Below are positions 8,452 to 16,990 of a stretch of DNA of 44,484 bases, piece after piece. The translations under genes and the position numbers were made by a program. Where the stretch lies: contig NZ_JALBVB010000055.1 of NCBI RefSeq assembly GCF_022669155.1, positions 72,025 through 116,508 of the forward strand, given 5' to 3'. Origin of the DNA: Kineococcus sp. TRM81007 (GTDB lineage Bacteria; Actinomycetota; Actinomycetes; Actinomycetales; Kineococcaceae). The first letter of the stretch is position 1, and the number at the start of each line of letters is the position of its first letter. The notes under the pieces are model-generated. The model was not told the DNA's origin. It made no database searches and saw only the letters and a program-made list of their open reading frames with translations.

Positions 8452-9405
8452 GTGGACGACGACGGCGCCCTGAGCCTGCCCGCAGAGGCCGGCAGCGCCG
8501 CTCGCGCCCGCCACCACGTGCGCCGCACGCTCGACGGACGCGTGAGCGACGACGTCGTCGCCGACGCGGAGGTCTGCGCCAGCGAGCTCGTCACCAACGC
8601 CGTCCTGCACGCCGGCGGCCCGCTGCTCCTCACCGTCCACCGCACGGGCGAGGTGGTGCGCCTGGCGCTCGCCGACCCCTCCCCCGTGCTGCCGCAGTGG
8701 GTGCCGCGCAGCCTGACCGCCACGACCGGCCGCGGCCTGCCCCTGCTGACGGCCCTCAGCGTCGCCCGCGGCGCCGACGCCCACGACGACGGGGGCGGGG
8801 GCAAGACCGTCTGGTGCGAGCTGAGCACCACCCCGGCGCGCGCGGGCGCCGGCGAGGGCGACGACGCGGGCGAGGGCTCCGCCCCCGCCGCGGAGTGGGC
8901 CTCCGTCCTGGCCGACCTCGGCGGGGAGCCGCCCGCACCGGTGGCGCGGGGCGAGGGACCACCTGTGCGGTTGCTGCGCTACCCGCTGCGCCGCGGGGTG
9001 CGGCTGCGCGAGCACCGGGAGGCGGTGCTGCGCGAGCTGCGGCTGCTGGGCCTGGCGCACGCCTTCTCCGACCCGGGCACGGCCGACCTGGCGGACGAGG
9101 TCACCGGCCTGCTCGACGCCGAGTACGGCGGTCACCTCAACGCCGCCGAGACCCGCAAGGTCGCTGCCCTGGCCGCCGGGCTGGAGTGCGTGGACCTGGA
9201 GTACGCGCGCCGCCCCGGGCACTCGGAGCTGCTGCAGCGCTGGCGCTCCCGCATGGCCGAGGTGGACCGCCTGGGCCGCGCCGCGGAACTGCTCACCACG
9301 GGTGAGCCGCCGGACGTGGCGGAGCTGGCCGCGTGGATCGTCGAGGAGTTCGAGCGGCAGCTGGACGGTGGGGAACCGCACCCGTGGAACGGTCCCCTGG
9401 ACTGA
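8452..9405 (+). CDS. RsbW-like HATPase with an unassigned C-terminal domain
   Basis: Residues 1-125 form an HATPase_c_2 domain with the N-box SELVTNAVLHAGG and the glycine-rich GRGLPLLTAL loop, as in anti-sigma/regulatory kinases of the RsbW type that bind ATP. Residues 165-317 form a second, charged helical region (LREHREAVLRELRLLGLAHAF and onward) that I cannot assign to a family. GTG 8452 is preceded by GGGGAGGGGGG. A TAGAGT hexamer at 8415-8420 could be its -10 box, but no matching -35 box is clear. No anti-anti-sigma partner is adjacent. The PP2C phosphatase at 16991 is a possible functional partner by type only. Confidence 0.8.
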   Translation: MDDDGALSLPAEAGSAARARHHVRRTLDGRVSDDVVADAEVCASELVTNAVLHAGGPLLLTVHRTGEVVRLALADPSPVLPQWVPRSLTATTGRGLPLLTALSVARGADAHDDGGGGKTVWCELSTTPARAGAGEGDDAGEGSAPAAEWASVLADLGGEPPAPVARGEGPPVRLLRYPLRRGVRLREHREAVLRELRLLGLAHAFSDPGTADLADEVTGLLDAEYGGHLNAAETRKVAALAAGLECVDLEYARRPGHSELLQRWRSRMAEVDRLGRAAELLTTGEPPDVAELAAWIVEEFERQLDGGEPHPWNGPLD

Positions 9406-9452
9406 ATCGCCCACAGCGTGATCACGGGCCCGTCGCGGGGTAGTACCCGGGC

Positions 9453-10808
9453 ATGGGCAGGGACGGTGGTGGCAGGACCCGGCACGTGGAGCGGTCCCGG
9501 GCGGTGGTGTGGTTGTGGCCGGGCGTGGCGGGCGTCGTCGCGCTGGCCGCGGCCCTCGTGCTGGCGCAGCTGCGCCCGCGGGAGTCCTCGCTGCTGTCCC
9601 GGCTGGCGTGGCCGGGGGGCACCGACTCGGCCGCCACGATGCTGCAGGCGGTCGCGGCGGCCTCCATCAGCGTCATCTCGCTGACGTTCTCCCTCACGGT
9701 CGTCGCGCTGCAGCTGGCGTCGCAGCAGTTCTCCCCCCGGCTGCTGCGCGACTTCATGCGCGACCCGTGGACGAAGACCGTGCTGGCGGTGCTCGTGGCC
9801 ACGTTCGCGTTCTCCCTGACGGTGCTGCGGGGGTTGCGCTCCGACCAGCCGCCGCCCGTGGCGGCGCTGTTCGTCGCGTTCGTCCTGGGCATCGCGTCCA
9901 TGGCCGCGGTGCTGGGGTTCATCCACCACCTCACGCGCCTGCTGCGCGTGGACACGATGATGCTCACCGTCCACGACGAGGCGCTGCAGGCGATCGACAC
10001 GTTCTACCTGTCCCTCGACGACGACGGCCCGGCCCGCCGGCCCGAGGAGCTCGACGCGGACTGGTCGCGGGGCACCGGCGTGAGCGCGCCGCGCAGCGGG
10101 TTCGTGCGCCTGGTCGACGTCGAGGCGCTCGTGCGGGCCGCGCAGGAGCACGACGCCGTCGTGTGGGTCGACGCGCGTCCCGGCGACCACGTCACCGCCG
10201 GCACCCCCCTGGCGACGGTGTGGGCGCCCGGCCTCGGCGAGCGGGAACTGGGGGAGCTGGCCGACCGGGTGCGCGACGCGGTGGACTTCGGCTACGAGCG
10301 CACGGTCGACCAGGACGCCGCGTTCGGGTTCCGCCAGCTCACCGACATCGCCGTCAAGGCCCTGTCCCCCGGCATCAACGACCCCGTGACCGCGGCGCAC
10401 TGCATCGGGCACTGCGCCGACCTGCTGGTGCGCCTGACCGGCAAGCAGCTGGGCCCCACCGTGCACGAGGACGAGGACGGCACCGGCCGCGCCGTCGTGC
10501 CCGACCGCGACCTGCGCTACTACCTGGACCTGGTGTGCGGGCAGGTGCGCCGCTACGGCGCGCACGAACCCACCGTGCTGGCGGCCCTGCTGCGGATGCT
10601 GCGCGACGTGGCCACCGCCGCCCGCACGCAGGAACAGCGCGCCGAGGTCGAGCGGCAGGTCCGGCTGGTCCTGGCGGAGGTGCCGGAGTCGATGGTCGAC
10701 GCGGACGCCGAGCAGGTGCGCGACCTCGCCGAGCGGGTCCGCACCGCCGCGGCCGGGGACGTGCGCGCCGCCTACCGCGACCGCGCCGGCGAGACCCGCT
10801 CGATCTGA
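9453..10808 (+). CDS. DUF2254 integral membrane protein
   Basis: The 451-residue protein has four hydrophobic segments in the first 180 residues (about 20-40, 65-90, 110-130, 140-165). The stretch SVISLTFSLTVVALQLASQQFSPRLLRDF is diagnostic of DUF2254. A soluble part follows from residue 180 to the end. The function of the family is unknown. It follows the ATPase gene by 47 bp and may be co-transcribed with it. Confidence 0.85.
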   Translation: MGRDGGGRTRHVERSRAVVWLWPGVAGVVALAAALVLAQLRPRESSLLSRLAWPGGTDSAATMLQAVAAASISVISLTFSLTVVALQLASQQFSPRLLRDFMRDPWTKTVLAVLVATFAFSLTVLRGLRSDQPPPVAALFVAFVLGIASMAAVLGFIHHLTRLLRVDTMMLTVHDEALQAIDTFYLSLDDDGPARRPEELDADWSRGTGVSAPRSGFVRLVDVEALVRAAQEHDAVVWVDARPGDHVTAGTPLATVWAPGLGERELGELADRVRDAVDFGYERTVDQDAAFGFRQLTDIAVKALSPGINDPVTAAHCIGHCADLLVRLTGKQLGPTVHEDEDGTGRAVVPDRDLRYYLDLVCGQVRRYGAHEPTVLAALLRMLRDVATAARTQEQRAEVERQVRLVLAEVPESMVDADAEQVRDLAERVRTAAAGDVRAAYRDRAGETRSI

Positions 10809-10846
10809 GGGGTCCGAGCGGCCGTGCCACCGCCCTCCAGGGGCCT

Positions 10847-10861
10847 GGGCCCGGTGGGCCC
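10847..10861 (+). terminator. Possible hairpin after the DUF2254 gene
   Basis: Two copies of the self-complementary GGGCCC separated by GGT could fold into a six-bp stem in the 125-bp gap before the beta-helix gene. There is no T tract, so this is weak. Confidence 0.35.
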
Positions 10862-10933
10862 CGGACACCTTCCTGGGGAGTCACCTAGAAGCTACTGTGC
10901 GTAGGGCAATGGCGTTCGGCCCGGGGAGGCCCC

Positions 10934-11839
10934 ATGCACCGCCGCACCACCCTCACCGCGGCCTGCGCCGTGCTCGCCACCGGGTTGCTCGCCGCGCCCG
11001 CCGCGGCCGCACCGCCGCGGGCCACCACCGTCGAGTGCGGCGCCGTCCTCACCAGCAGCGTGCGCCTGGCCGCCGACGTGGTCTGCCCCGAGGGGGACGG
11101 CGTCGTGCTGGCCGCCGACGGGATCGAGCTGAACCTCAACGGCCACGCCCTCGTCGGCCCCGGCACCTCCTCCGGGGCGGGGGTGCTGGTGCGCGCGGAG
11201 GGCGTCACGGTCCGCAACGGGACGATCAGCGGCTGGGCGAGCGGCGTGCGCGCCGGCACCGATCCCACCGACCCCTTCGAGGAGGAGTCGCAGGGGCCCG
11301 CCCGCGCGGTGGTGCGCCAGGCGCGCGTGGAGGGGAACGACTTCGGCGTGGAGGTCCGCCAGGACGGCGACGTGCAGGTGCGCAGCACCTGGCTCGTCGG
11401 CAACGGGGTCGGCGGCTACGTCGTCAGCTACGGCCGGCTCCTCGTCGAGGGCTCCACCGCGGACGGCAACGGCACCGGTTTCTTCTCCTTCGAGGTCGAC
11501 GAGGACGGGATGGTCCTGCGCGACAGCACCGTGCGCAACGGCGGCACCGGGGTCTCCTGCAGCACCGACGGCAACGTCGTCGTGGAACGCAGCACGCTGC
11601 AGCGCAACGCGGTCGGGGTCGAGGCCTTCCTCTGCAGCGCGTGGGTGAGCGACTCCGCGCTCGTGTGGAACGGTGAGCACGTCTGGGGGTACCTGGTGGA
11701 CTGGGACACCGTCGAGGTCACCTGCACCACGTTCACCCGCGACGGCGGGCCGCTCGACTTCCCGGTCGAGCCGTGCGCCACCGGGGGCGCCGGGGTCTCG
11801 GGAACCCTGGGGCCCTGGTGGGTCCCGCTCTCCGAGTGA
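10934..11839 (+). CDS. Secreted right-handed beta-helix protein
   Basis: The 301-residue protein starts with a signal peptide (MHRR, hydrophobic core, then LAAPAAAAPP, cleavage near residue 25). The mature part is built of repeated short strands with the N/G turns of a parallel beta-helix (NLNGHALVG, VTVRNGTISGW, VEGNDFGVEV, VEGSTADGNGTGF and so on), as in NosD/pectate-lyase-like folds. Scattered cysteines suggest disulfides after export. No catalytic residues can be named, so it may bind or cleave a polysaccharide or be purely structural. Confidence 0.78.
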   Translation: MHRRTTLTAACAVLATGLLAAPAAAAPPRATTVECGAVLTSSVRLAADVVCPEGDGVVLAADGIELNLNGHALVGPGTSSGAGVLVRAEGVTVRNGTISGWASGVRAGTDPTDPFEEESQGPARAVVRQARVEGNDFGVEVRQDGDVQVRSTWLVGNGVGGYVVSYGRLLVEGSTADGNGTGFFSFEVDEDGMVLRDSTVRNGGTGVSCSTDGNVVVERSTLQRNAVGVEAFLCSAWVSDSALVWNGEHVWGYLVDWDTVEVTCTTFTRDGGPLDFPVEPCATGGAGVSGTLGPWWVPLSE

Positions 11840-11924
11840 GCACGGCCGCGGTGACCCGGCACCCGTCGCCCCGGCCGCTCGCCGCCCGCGGCGCGGGGGC
11901 CGCGGACCGCGCCGTGGGGGCGTA

Positions 11925-14366
11925 GTGCGGGCCGACGCCCCCGGGCCGGGGGACGACCTGCTGGAGTTCGCCCAGCGCCACCACCTGTTGCGCCCGGGTG
12001 AGCGGGCGGGGGTGGTGCTGCACGACGCCGCCGGCGGGGTCGTGGCGGCCGACGCCACGGCCCAGCGGGTCCTCGGCCTGGACCTGGAGCAGTTGCGGGC
12101 CCGCACCCTCGACGACCCGCGCTGGGCGTGCGTGGACGAGGACGGGTGCCCCGTGCCGCCGCGGAACCTGCCCGCCGCCCGGGCCCTGGCCGGCCGCGAG
12201 CCGGTGCGGGTGGTCCTGGGGGTGCACCGCCCCACGCCGGACGGCGTGGGTGAGCGCACCTGGCTGAAGGTGCGCGCCGAACCGCTGCTCGACGCCAACG
12301 GGGCCGCACCGCACGGGGTGGTCGCCACGGTGTGCGAGGTGGACGGCGAGCGAGCCGTCCAGCTGCAGCTGGCCGACGCCACCCGGCTGTACCGGACGCT
12401 GGCGGAGCGGGCCGCGGACGTGGTCACCCTGCTGAACCCGGAGTCGGTGATCAACTGGATCTCCCCCTCGGCGCACGCGGTGCTCGGCCGGCACCCCCAG
12501 GACCTGGTGGGCACGTCCCTGCTGGACCTGCTGCACCCGGACGACCGGGCGCAGGCCGAGGCGGACCGCGACAGCCTGCTGCGCTCGGGGTCCTCCAGCA
12601 GGGCGCGCAGGACGTTCGTCCACCCCCAGGGGCACCTCGTCCACGTCGACGCCTCGGTCAGCGCCGTGCGCGACGAGCACGGCGAGCCGGTGCAGCTGGT
12701 GGGGATCCTGCGCGACGTCTCGGCGCAGGCGCTCGCCGAGGAGGAGCGGGACCGGGCGGTGCACCGCTTCGAGGTGGCGATGCGCTCGGCGGGCATCGGC
12801 ATGGTGATCGCCGACGCCACCGGGCAGTGGCTGGAGGCCAACCAGGCGATGGCCGACCTGCTGGGCCGCAGCGTCGAGGAGGTGCTGGAGACGGACTTCC
12901 GGGCGGTGACGGCCGAGGAGGACCGGGCCGCGGACGAGGCCACCTACCGCCGCATGCTCGGCGGCGAGCTCGACCGCGACGTGGCCGAGAAGCGCTACGT
13001 GCGCTCCGACGGCACCCCGGTGTGGGCGCGGCGCACCATGGTGGTGGTCCGCGACGCCCACGGCGCACCGGAGCACTTCCTCGTCCAGGTGCAGGACATC
13101 ACCGAGCAGAAGCGGGCGCGCGAGCAGCTCGCCACGCTGGCCGTGACGGACACGCTGACCGGACTGCCGAACCGGCTGCTGCTCACCGACCGCCTCACCC
13201 ACGCCCTGGCCCGCGCCCGGCGCGAGGGCACCAGCGTGGGGATCCTCTTCTGCGACCTGGACCTGTTCAAGCAGGTCAACGACACCCTCGGGCACGACGC
13301 CGGCGACGAGCTGCTGCGGCAGGTGGCGGGCCGCCTGCAGCACACCGTGCGCGACGAGGACACCGCCGTCCGCCTCGGCGGCGACGAGTTCGTCGTGGTC
13401 TGCGAGGACGTCACCGGGGCCGAGCAGGTCCACCGGTTCGCCGAGCGCGTCCGGCAGGTGCTGCAGGAGCCGTACCTCATCGACGAGCACGAGCTGCAGA
13501 TCACCGTCAGCCTCGGCCTGGCCCTGGGCGACGGCCCCAGCGCCGAGGTCCTGCTGCAGCAGGCCGACGCCTCCATGTACCGGGCCAAGCACTCCGGGCG
13601 CGCCCGCGTCGAGTCCGTCGGCGGCGGCCCGGCCACCGACCACGTCGCCCTGGAGGGCGAGCTGCGCGCGGCCCTGGAGAGGGACGAGCTGCTGCTGCAC
13701 TACCAGCCGGTCGTGTCCCTGACCTCGGGCCTGCTGCGCAAGCGGGAGGCGCTGGTGCGCTGGACCCACCCGGTGCACGGGCTGCTCCTGCCCGACGTGT
13801 TCCTGCCCCTGGCCGAGCGCGGTCGCCTCATCACGGCGCTGGGGCTGTGGGTGCTGCGCCGCGCCTGCCGCGACGCCGCGCGCTGGGAGGACCCGGTCAC
13901 CGTCGCCGTGAACGTCTCCGCGCGGCAGCTGGCGCGCGCCGACTTCCCCGACCAGGTGCGCCGCGCCCTGGAGGAGGCGGGCCTGCCCGCCGACCGCCTC
14001 TGCCTGGAGATCACCGAGTCCTCGGTGCTGCAGGCCTCCGAGACGACGCTCACCTGCGCGCGCCGCCTCGTGGACCTGGGCGTCGCGCTCTCCCTGGACG
14101 ACTTCGGCACGGGGCAGTCCAGCATCTCCTCCCTGCACAAGCTCACCCTGCAGGGCTTGAAGATCGACCGTTCCTTCATCGCGGACCTGCCGGCGAGCCC
14201 GCGGGTCGAGGCCCTCGTCGAGGGGCTGATCCAGCTCGGCGGGGGCATGGGGCTGGAGGTCATCGCCGAGGGCGTGGAGACGTCCGAGCAGGCGGCCTGG
14301 CTCGCCACCCACGGCTGCCCGATGGGGCAGGGGTTCCTCTTCGGGCGGCCCGGCGCCGCCGCCTGA
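11925..14366 (+). CDS. PAS-PAS-PAS-GGDEF-EAL cyclic di-GMP turnover protein
   Basis: The 813-residue protein has PAS-type sensor regions at about 20-140, 150-270 and 275-395, a GGDEF domain (400-565) and an EAL domain (575-810). The GGDEF motif is intact at 485-489. A product-inhibition site RDED (R476, D479) sits exactly five residues before it, so diguanylate cyclase activity is expected. The EAL domain keeps EAL at 608-610, NVSARQL, DDFGTG and EGVET, so phosphodiesterase activity is also expected. GTG 11925 is chosen because a G-rich ribosome site precedes it and upstream sequence overlaps the previous gene. No transmembrane helix is seen, so the sensing is cytoplasmic. Confidence 0.9.
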   Translation: MRADAPGPGDDLLEFAQRHHLLRPGERAGVVLHDAAGGVVAADATAQRVLGLDLEQLRARTLDDPRWACVDEDGCPVPPRNLPAARALAGREPVRVVLGVHRPTPDGVGERTWLKVRAEPLLDANGAAPHGVVATVCEVDGERAVQLQLADATRLYRTLAERAADVVTLLNPESVINWISPSAHAVLGRHPQDLVGTSLLDLLHPDDRAQAEADRDSLLRSGSSSRARRTFVHPQGHLVHVDASVSAVRDEHGEPVQLVGILRDVSAQALAEEERDRAVHRFEVAMRSAGIGMVIADATGQWLEANQAMADLLGRSVEEVLETDFRAVTAEEDRAADEATYRRMLGGELDRDVAEKRYVRSDGTPVWARRTMVVVRDAHGAPEHFLVQVQDITEQKRAREQLATLAVTDTLTGLPNRLLLTDRLTHALARARREGTSVGILFCDLDLFKQVNDTLGHDAGDELLRQVAGRLQHTVRDEDTAVRLGGDEFVVVCEDVTGAEQVHRFAERVRQVLQEPYLIDEHELQITVSLGLALGDGPSAEVLLQQADASMYRAKHSGRARVESVGGGPATDHVALEGELRAALERDELLLHYQPVVSLTSGLLRKREALVRWTHPVHGLLLPDVFLPLAERGRLITALGLWVLRRACRDAARWEDPVTVAVNVSARQLARADFPDQVRRALEEAGLPADRLCLEITESSVLQASETTLTCARRLVDLGVALSLDDFGTGQSSISSLHKLTLQGLKIDRSFIADLPASPRVEALVEGLIQLGGGMGLEVIAEGVETSEQAAWLATHGCPMGQGFLFGRPGAAA

Positions 14367-14406
14367 CGCGGTCGCGGGCGGGACGGCCCCACCTCCCGGA
14401 CCGATC

Positions 14407-14473
14407 GGTTTCCACTCGGCGAACAGTTGCCATCCTGGAAAGCACCCGCTATGGTTTCCGTCATGGAAAGCAC
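14407..14473 (+). promoter_or_regulatory. Leaderless promoter with TGGAAA/TTTCCA operator-like repeats
   Basis: TTGCCA (14427-14432) and TATGGT (14450-14455) are 17 bp apart and the ATG follows seven bases later, a textbook leaderless promoter. Around it lie TTTCCA (14409-14414), TGGAAAGCAC (14436-14445), TTTCC (14455-14459) and a second TGGAAAGCAC (14464-14473) that overlaps the start codon. The last two motifs form an inverted repeat, TTTCC-N5-GGAAA. These repeats could bind the winged-helix regulator encoded by the second gene (inference). Confidence 0.65.
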
Positions 14474-14897
14474 TGGAGGAACCCCCAGCCCCGCCGAGGC
14501 CCGCGAGGCGCTGGCGGGCGTCGAGAGCGCGCAGCGGGCCGTGCGGGACACGCCCTGGCCCACGTGGATCTACCCCGTCAACGCCCTCCTGCTGGGCGCG
14601 ATGGCGCTGACGTCCCTGCTCACGGAGGACCGCAGGACCGTCTTCCTCGCCGTCGCCTTCACGATCGTCGGGGTCAACATGGCGGCCGGGTACCGGATGG
14701 GGGCCCCGTGGACCGTCCCGACGAGCCGCGGGTTCCTCGCCGCCGTCGCCGCCGCGGGTGCGTGCGTCCTCGCCGCCTTCCTCGTCGCGGAACTCACCGA
14801 GCTGGCGTGGCCGGTCGTCGCCCTCGCGGTCGCCGCCACCACCGCCTACCTCGTCGCCGGCGTGGTGCACCGCCGGTCCACCGGGCGCCCGCAGTGA
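14463..14897 (+). CDS. Small four-helix membrane protein
   Basis: The 144-residue protein has a hydrophilic N terminus with a predicted amphipathic helix (SPAEAREALAGVESAQRAVRD), then four hydrophobic segments at about 38-55, 60-78, 93-110 and 117-135. I do not recognise a named family. The start is fixed by the promoter, whose -10 box ends seven bases upstream. The stop overlaps the next gene's GTG by 4 bp. This arrangement of a small membrane protein translationally coupled to a one-domain winged-helix regulator is common in actinobacteria, and the pair probably works together. Confidence 0.8.
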   Translation: MESTGGTPSPAEAREALAGVESAQRAVRDTPWPTWIYPVNALLLGAMALTSLLTEDRRTVFLAVAFTIVGVNMAAGYRMGAPWTVPTSRGFLAAVAAAGACVLAAFLVAELTELAWPVVALAVAATTAYLVAGVVHRRSTGRPQ

Positions 14898-15205
14898 GCG
14901 CGGAGCTCGACCCCGTCATCCACCCGGCGCACCGCCTGCGCATCTGCGCGATGCTCGTCGCCGGCACCACCCTGGAGCTGTCGGTGGTCAAGGAGCACCT
15001 CGACCTCAGCCCGTCGGCCCTCAGCAAGCAGGTCGCCGCCCTCGTCGACGCCGGGTACGTGAAGCAGGAACGCCGCGGCAGCGACTCCCGCCGCGTCTGG
15101 CTGTCGATGACCCGCCAGGGGTCGAAGGCGTACCGGAACCACGTCGCCGCGCTGCAGGAGATCGTCGCCGCGACGGCGGAGCCACCGGTGGGCGCGCACC
15201 GCTGA
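14894..15205 (+). CDS. Winged-helix (MarR/HTH_34-like) transcriptional regulator
   Basis: The 103-residue protein is a single winged-helix domain: HPAHRLRICAMLVAGTTLELSVVKEHLDLSPSALSKQVAALVDAGYV followed by the wing KQERRGSDSRRVWLSMT. The HTH recognition helix lies at about residues 33-50. It has no sensor domain, as in the small PadR/MarR-like regulators that pair with a membrane protein. GTG 14894 overlaps the stop of the upstream gene (GTGA), giving translational coupling. It is the obvious candidate to bind the TGGAAA repeats in front of the operon, which would make it autoregulatory. Confidence 0.85.
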   Translation: MSAELDPVIHPAHRLRICAMLVAGTTLELSVVKEHLDLSPSALSKQVAALVDAGYVKQERRGSDSRRVWLSMTRQGSKAYRNHVAALQEIVAATAEPPVGAHR

Positions 15206-15315
15206 GCCCCCGCGCCCCCGGCGCCGACGACGGATGCGGTCCACGGCAGTTTGTTACGGTGTTCACCGCTTTTGCCCTGAACGATCACGAACCGCCGACG
15301 AATGCGAGTCGAAGA

Positions 15316-16854
15316 GTGCCTGGAAGCAAAAAGGGGTCACATGGGGAGCCGACGGCCGCTCCCACCCGCGGAGGCCGGCGCCGCACCAGGCGCCTGCGCG
15401 TCGAGGACGTCACGGTCGTCGACTCCACGGTGATGAAGCGCGCTGTCGGCGGCACCGTCGTGGGGAACACGATGGAGTGGTACGACATCGGCATCTACGG
15501 CTACCTCGCCGTGACGATGGGGCGCGTCTTCCTCCCCGACGCCGACTCGGGGCTGCAGGTCCTGTTCAGCCTCGGCGTCTTCGCGTCCACCTACATCGCC
15601 CGCCCGCTCGGGGGAGTGTTCTTCGGCCGCCTCGGCGACAGGGCGGGCCGCCAGAAGGTGCTCGCCGCCACCCTCATCCTGATGGCGACCGCGACGTTCC
15701 TGATCGGCGTCCTGCCCACCCCGGGCGCGATCGGCGCGTTCGCTCCCGTGCTGCTGGTGGTCCTGAAGCTCGTGCAGGGTTTCTCCACCGGCGGGGAGTA
15801 CGCCGGGGCGACCACCTTCGTGAGCGAGTACGCCCCCGACGCCCGGCGCGGTTTCTTCGCCAGCATCCTCGACTTCGGCAGCTACCTCGGTTTCGCGCTG
15901 GGCGCAGCCGTCGTGACGGTCGTGCAGCTGCTCACGACGGAGCAGCAGATGCTGGACTGGGCGTGGCGGGTGCCGTTCCTCCTCGGCGGCGCCCTGGGGT
16001 CGGTGGCGATCTACTTCCGCTTGAAGATCGAGGAGTCCCCCGCTTTCCAGGCGACGCAGGACGCGCACGAGGAGTCCTCCTCCGCCCGCGCCGAGGCCGA
16101 GGGCCGCCCCCGGAACTCCTTCCACCTCATCCGCATGCACTGGCGCCCCATGGTGATCGCCTTCGCGCTGGTGGCGGCGGCGAACAGCGTCGCGTACGCG
16201 CTCACCAGCTACATGCCCACCTACCTCACCGACTCCCTCGGCTACGGCCCGCTGAACGGCACGTTGCTGACGATCCCCGTGCTCGTCCTGCTGGCGTTCC
16301 TGCTGCCCGTGGCCGGGCGCCTGTCGGACCGCATCGGCCGGCGCCGCGTGATGTGGCTGGGGGCCGGGTGGGTGCTCGTCCTCGCCGTCCCGGCGTTCCT
16401 GCTCATCGGGCTGGGCAGCGTCGTCACCACCCTCGCGGGCCTCTCGCTGCTGACGGTGCCCGTGGCGTGCTGGGTGGCCAGCCAGGCGTCGGCGCTGCCC
16501 GCCCTGTTCCCCACGGCCAGCCGCTACGGGGGCATGGGCATCTCCTACAACTTCGCGGTGGCGATCTTCGGCGGCACCACGCCGCTGATCATCGAGGCGC
16601 TGGTGCAGGGCACCGGCAACGACCTCGCCCCCGCCTTCTTCCTCATGACCACCTCGGTCGTCGGCGCCGTCGGGGTGCTGTTCATGCAGGAGTCCGCCAA
16701 GCGCCCGCTGCCCGGGTCGATGCCGAGCGTCGCCACCGACGAGGAGGCGCACGAGCTCGTCCTCACCCAGGACACGAACCCGGACCTCGACGTGCAGAGC
16801 CTGCCGATCCCGGCAGGCGGCCCCGAGGGCGAGGGAACCCGCCGGCCCGCCTGA
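15316..16854 (+). CDS. proP: MHS-family osmolyte/H+ symporter, ProP-like
   Basis: The 512-residue protein aligns by eye with E. coli ProP from its N terminus. LRVEDVTVVDSTVMKRAVGG corresponds to ProP's LRDVTIIDDGKLRKA region, followed by GNTMEWYDIGIYGYLA, RPLGGVFFGRLGDRAGRQKVLA and VQGFSTGGEYAGATTFVSEYAPDARRGF. ProP imports proline, glycine betaine and related compatible solutes under osmotic stress. Because the homology begins upstream of ATG 15433, I place the start at GTG 15316, although its ribosome site is weak. A better-looking AAAAAGGGG site precedes ATG 15341, which is out of frame and encodes a 30-codon reading frame ending TGATG at 15433. A terminator hairpin follows the gene. Confidence 0.85.
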   Translation: MPGSKKGSHGEPTAAPTRGGRRRTRRLRVEDVTVVDSTVMKRAVGGTVVGNTMEWYDIGIYGYLAVTMGRVFLPDADSGLQVLFSLGVFASTYIARPLGGVFFGRLGDRAGRQKVLAATLILMATATFLIGVLPTPGAIGAFAPVLLVVLKLVQGFSTGGEYAGATTFVSEYAPDARRGFFASILDFGSYLGFALGAAVVTVVQLLTTEQQMLDWAWRVPFLLGGALGSVAIYFRLKIEESPAFQATQDAHEESSSARAEAEGRPRNSFHLIRMHWRPMVIAFALVAAANSVAYALTSYMPTYLTDSLGYGPLNGTLLTIPVLVLLAFLLPVAGRLSDRIGRRRVMWLGAGWVLVLAVPAFLLIGLGSVVTTLAGLSLLTVPVACWVASQASALPALFPTASRYGGMGISYNFAVAIFGGTTPLIIEALVQGTGNDLAPAFFLMTTSVVGAVGVLFMQESAKRPLPGSMPSVATDEEAHELVLTQDTNPDLDVQSLPIPAGGPEGEGTRRPA

Positions 16855-16911
16855 GGTCGCGGGTTCCCACCGGGCGACGGGTCCGGTGAGGACCCACAGC
16901 CCACGACGGCA

Positions 16912-16951
16912 CGAGGGGCTCGGTCCCGCTTCGGCGGTACCGAGCCCCTCG
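16912..16951. terminator. Strong bidirectional hairpin terminator
   Basis: A perfect 13-bp stem (16912-16924 with 16939-16951) and a 14-base loop lie between the convergent ProP-like and PP2C phosphatase genes. Confidence 0.85.
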
Positions 16952-16990
16952 AGCGTGCCGGCCCCGGGCACCCGGAGGTGCCCCGCACCG

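Noticed and set aside
11733-14870. Long open frame of about 1045 codons antisense to the GGDEF-EAL gene
   Set aside because: It is a shadow caused by GC-rich third positions; its product is low-complexity and the plus-strand gene has intact catalytic motifs.
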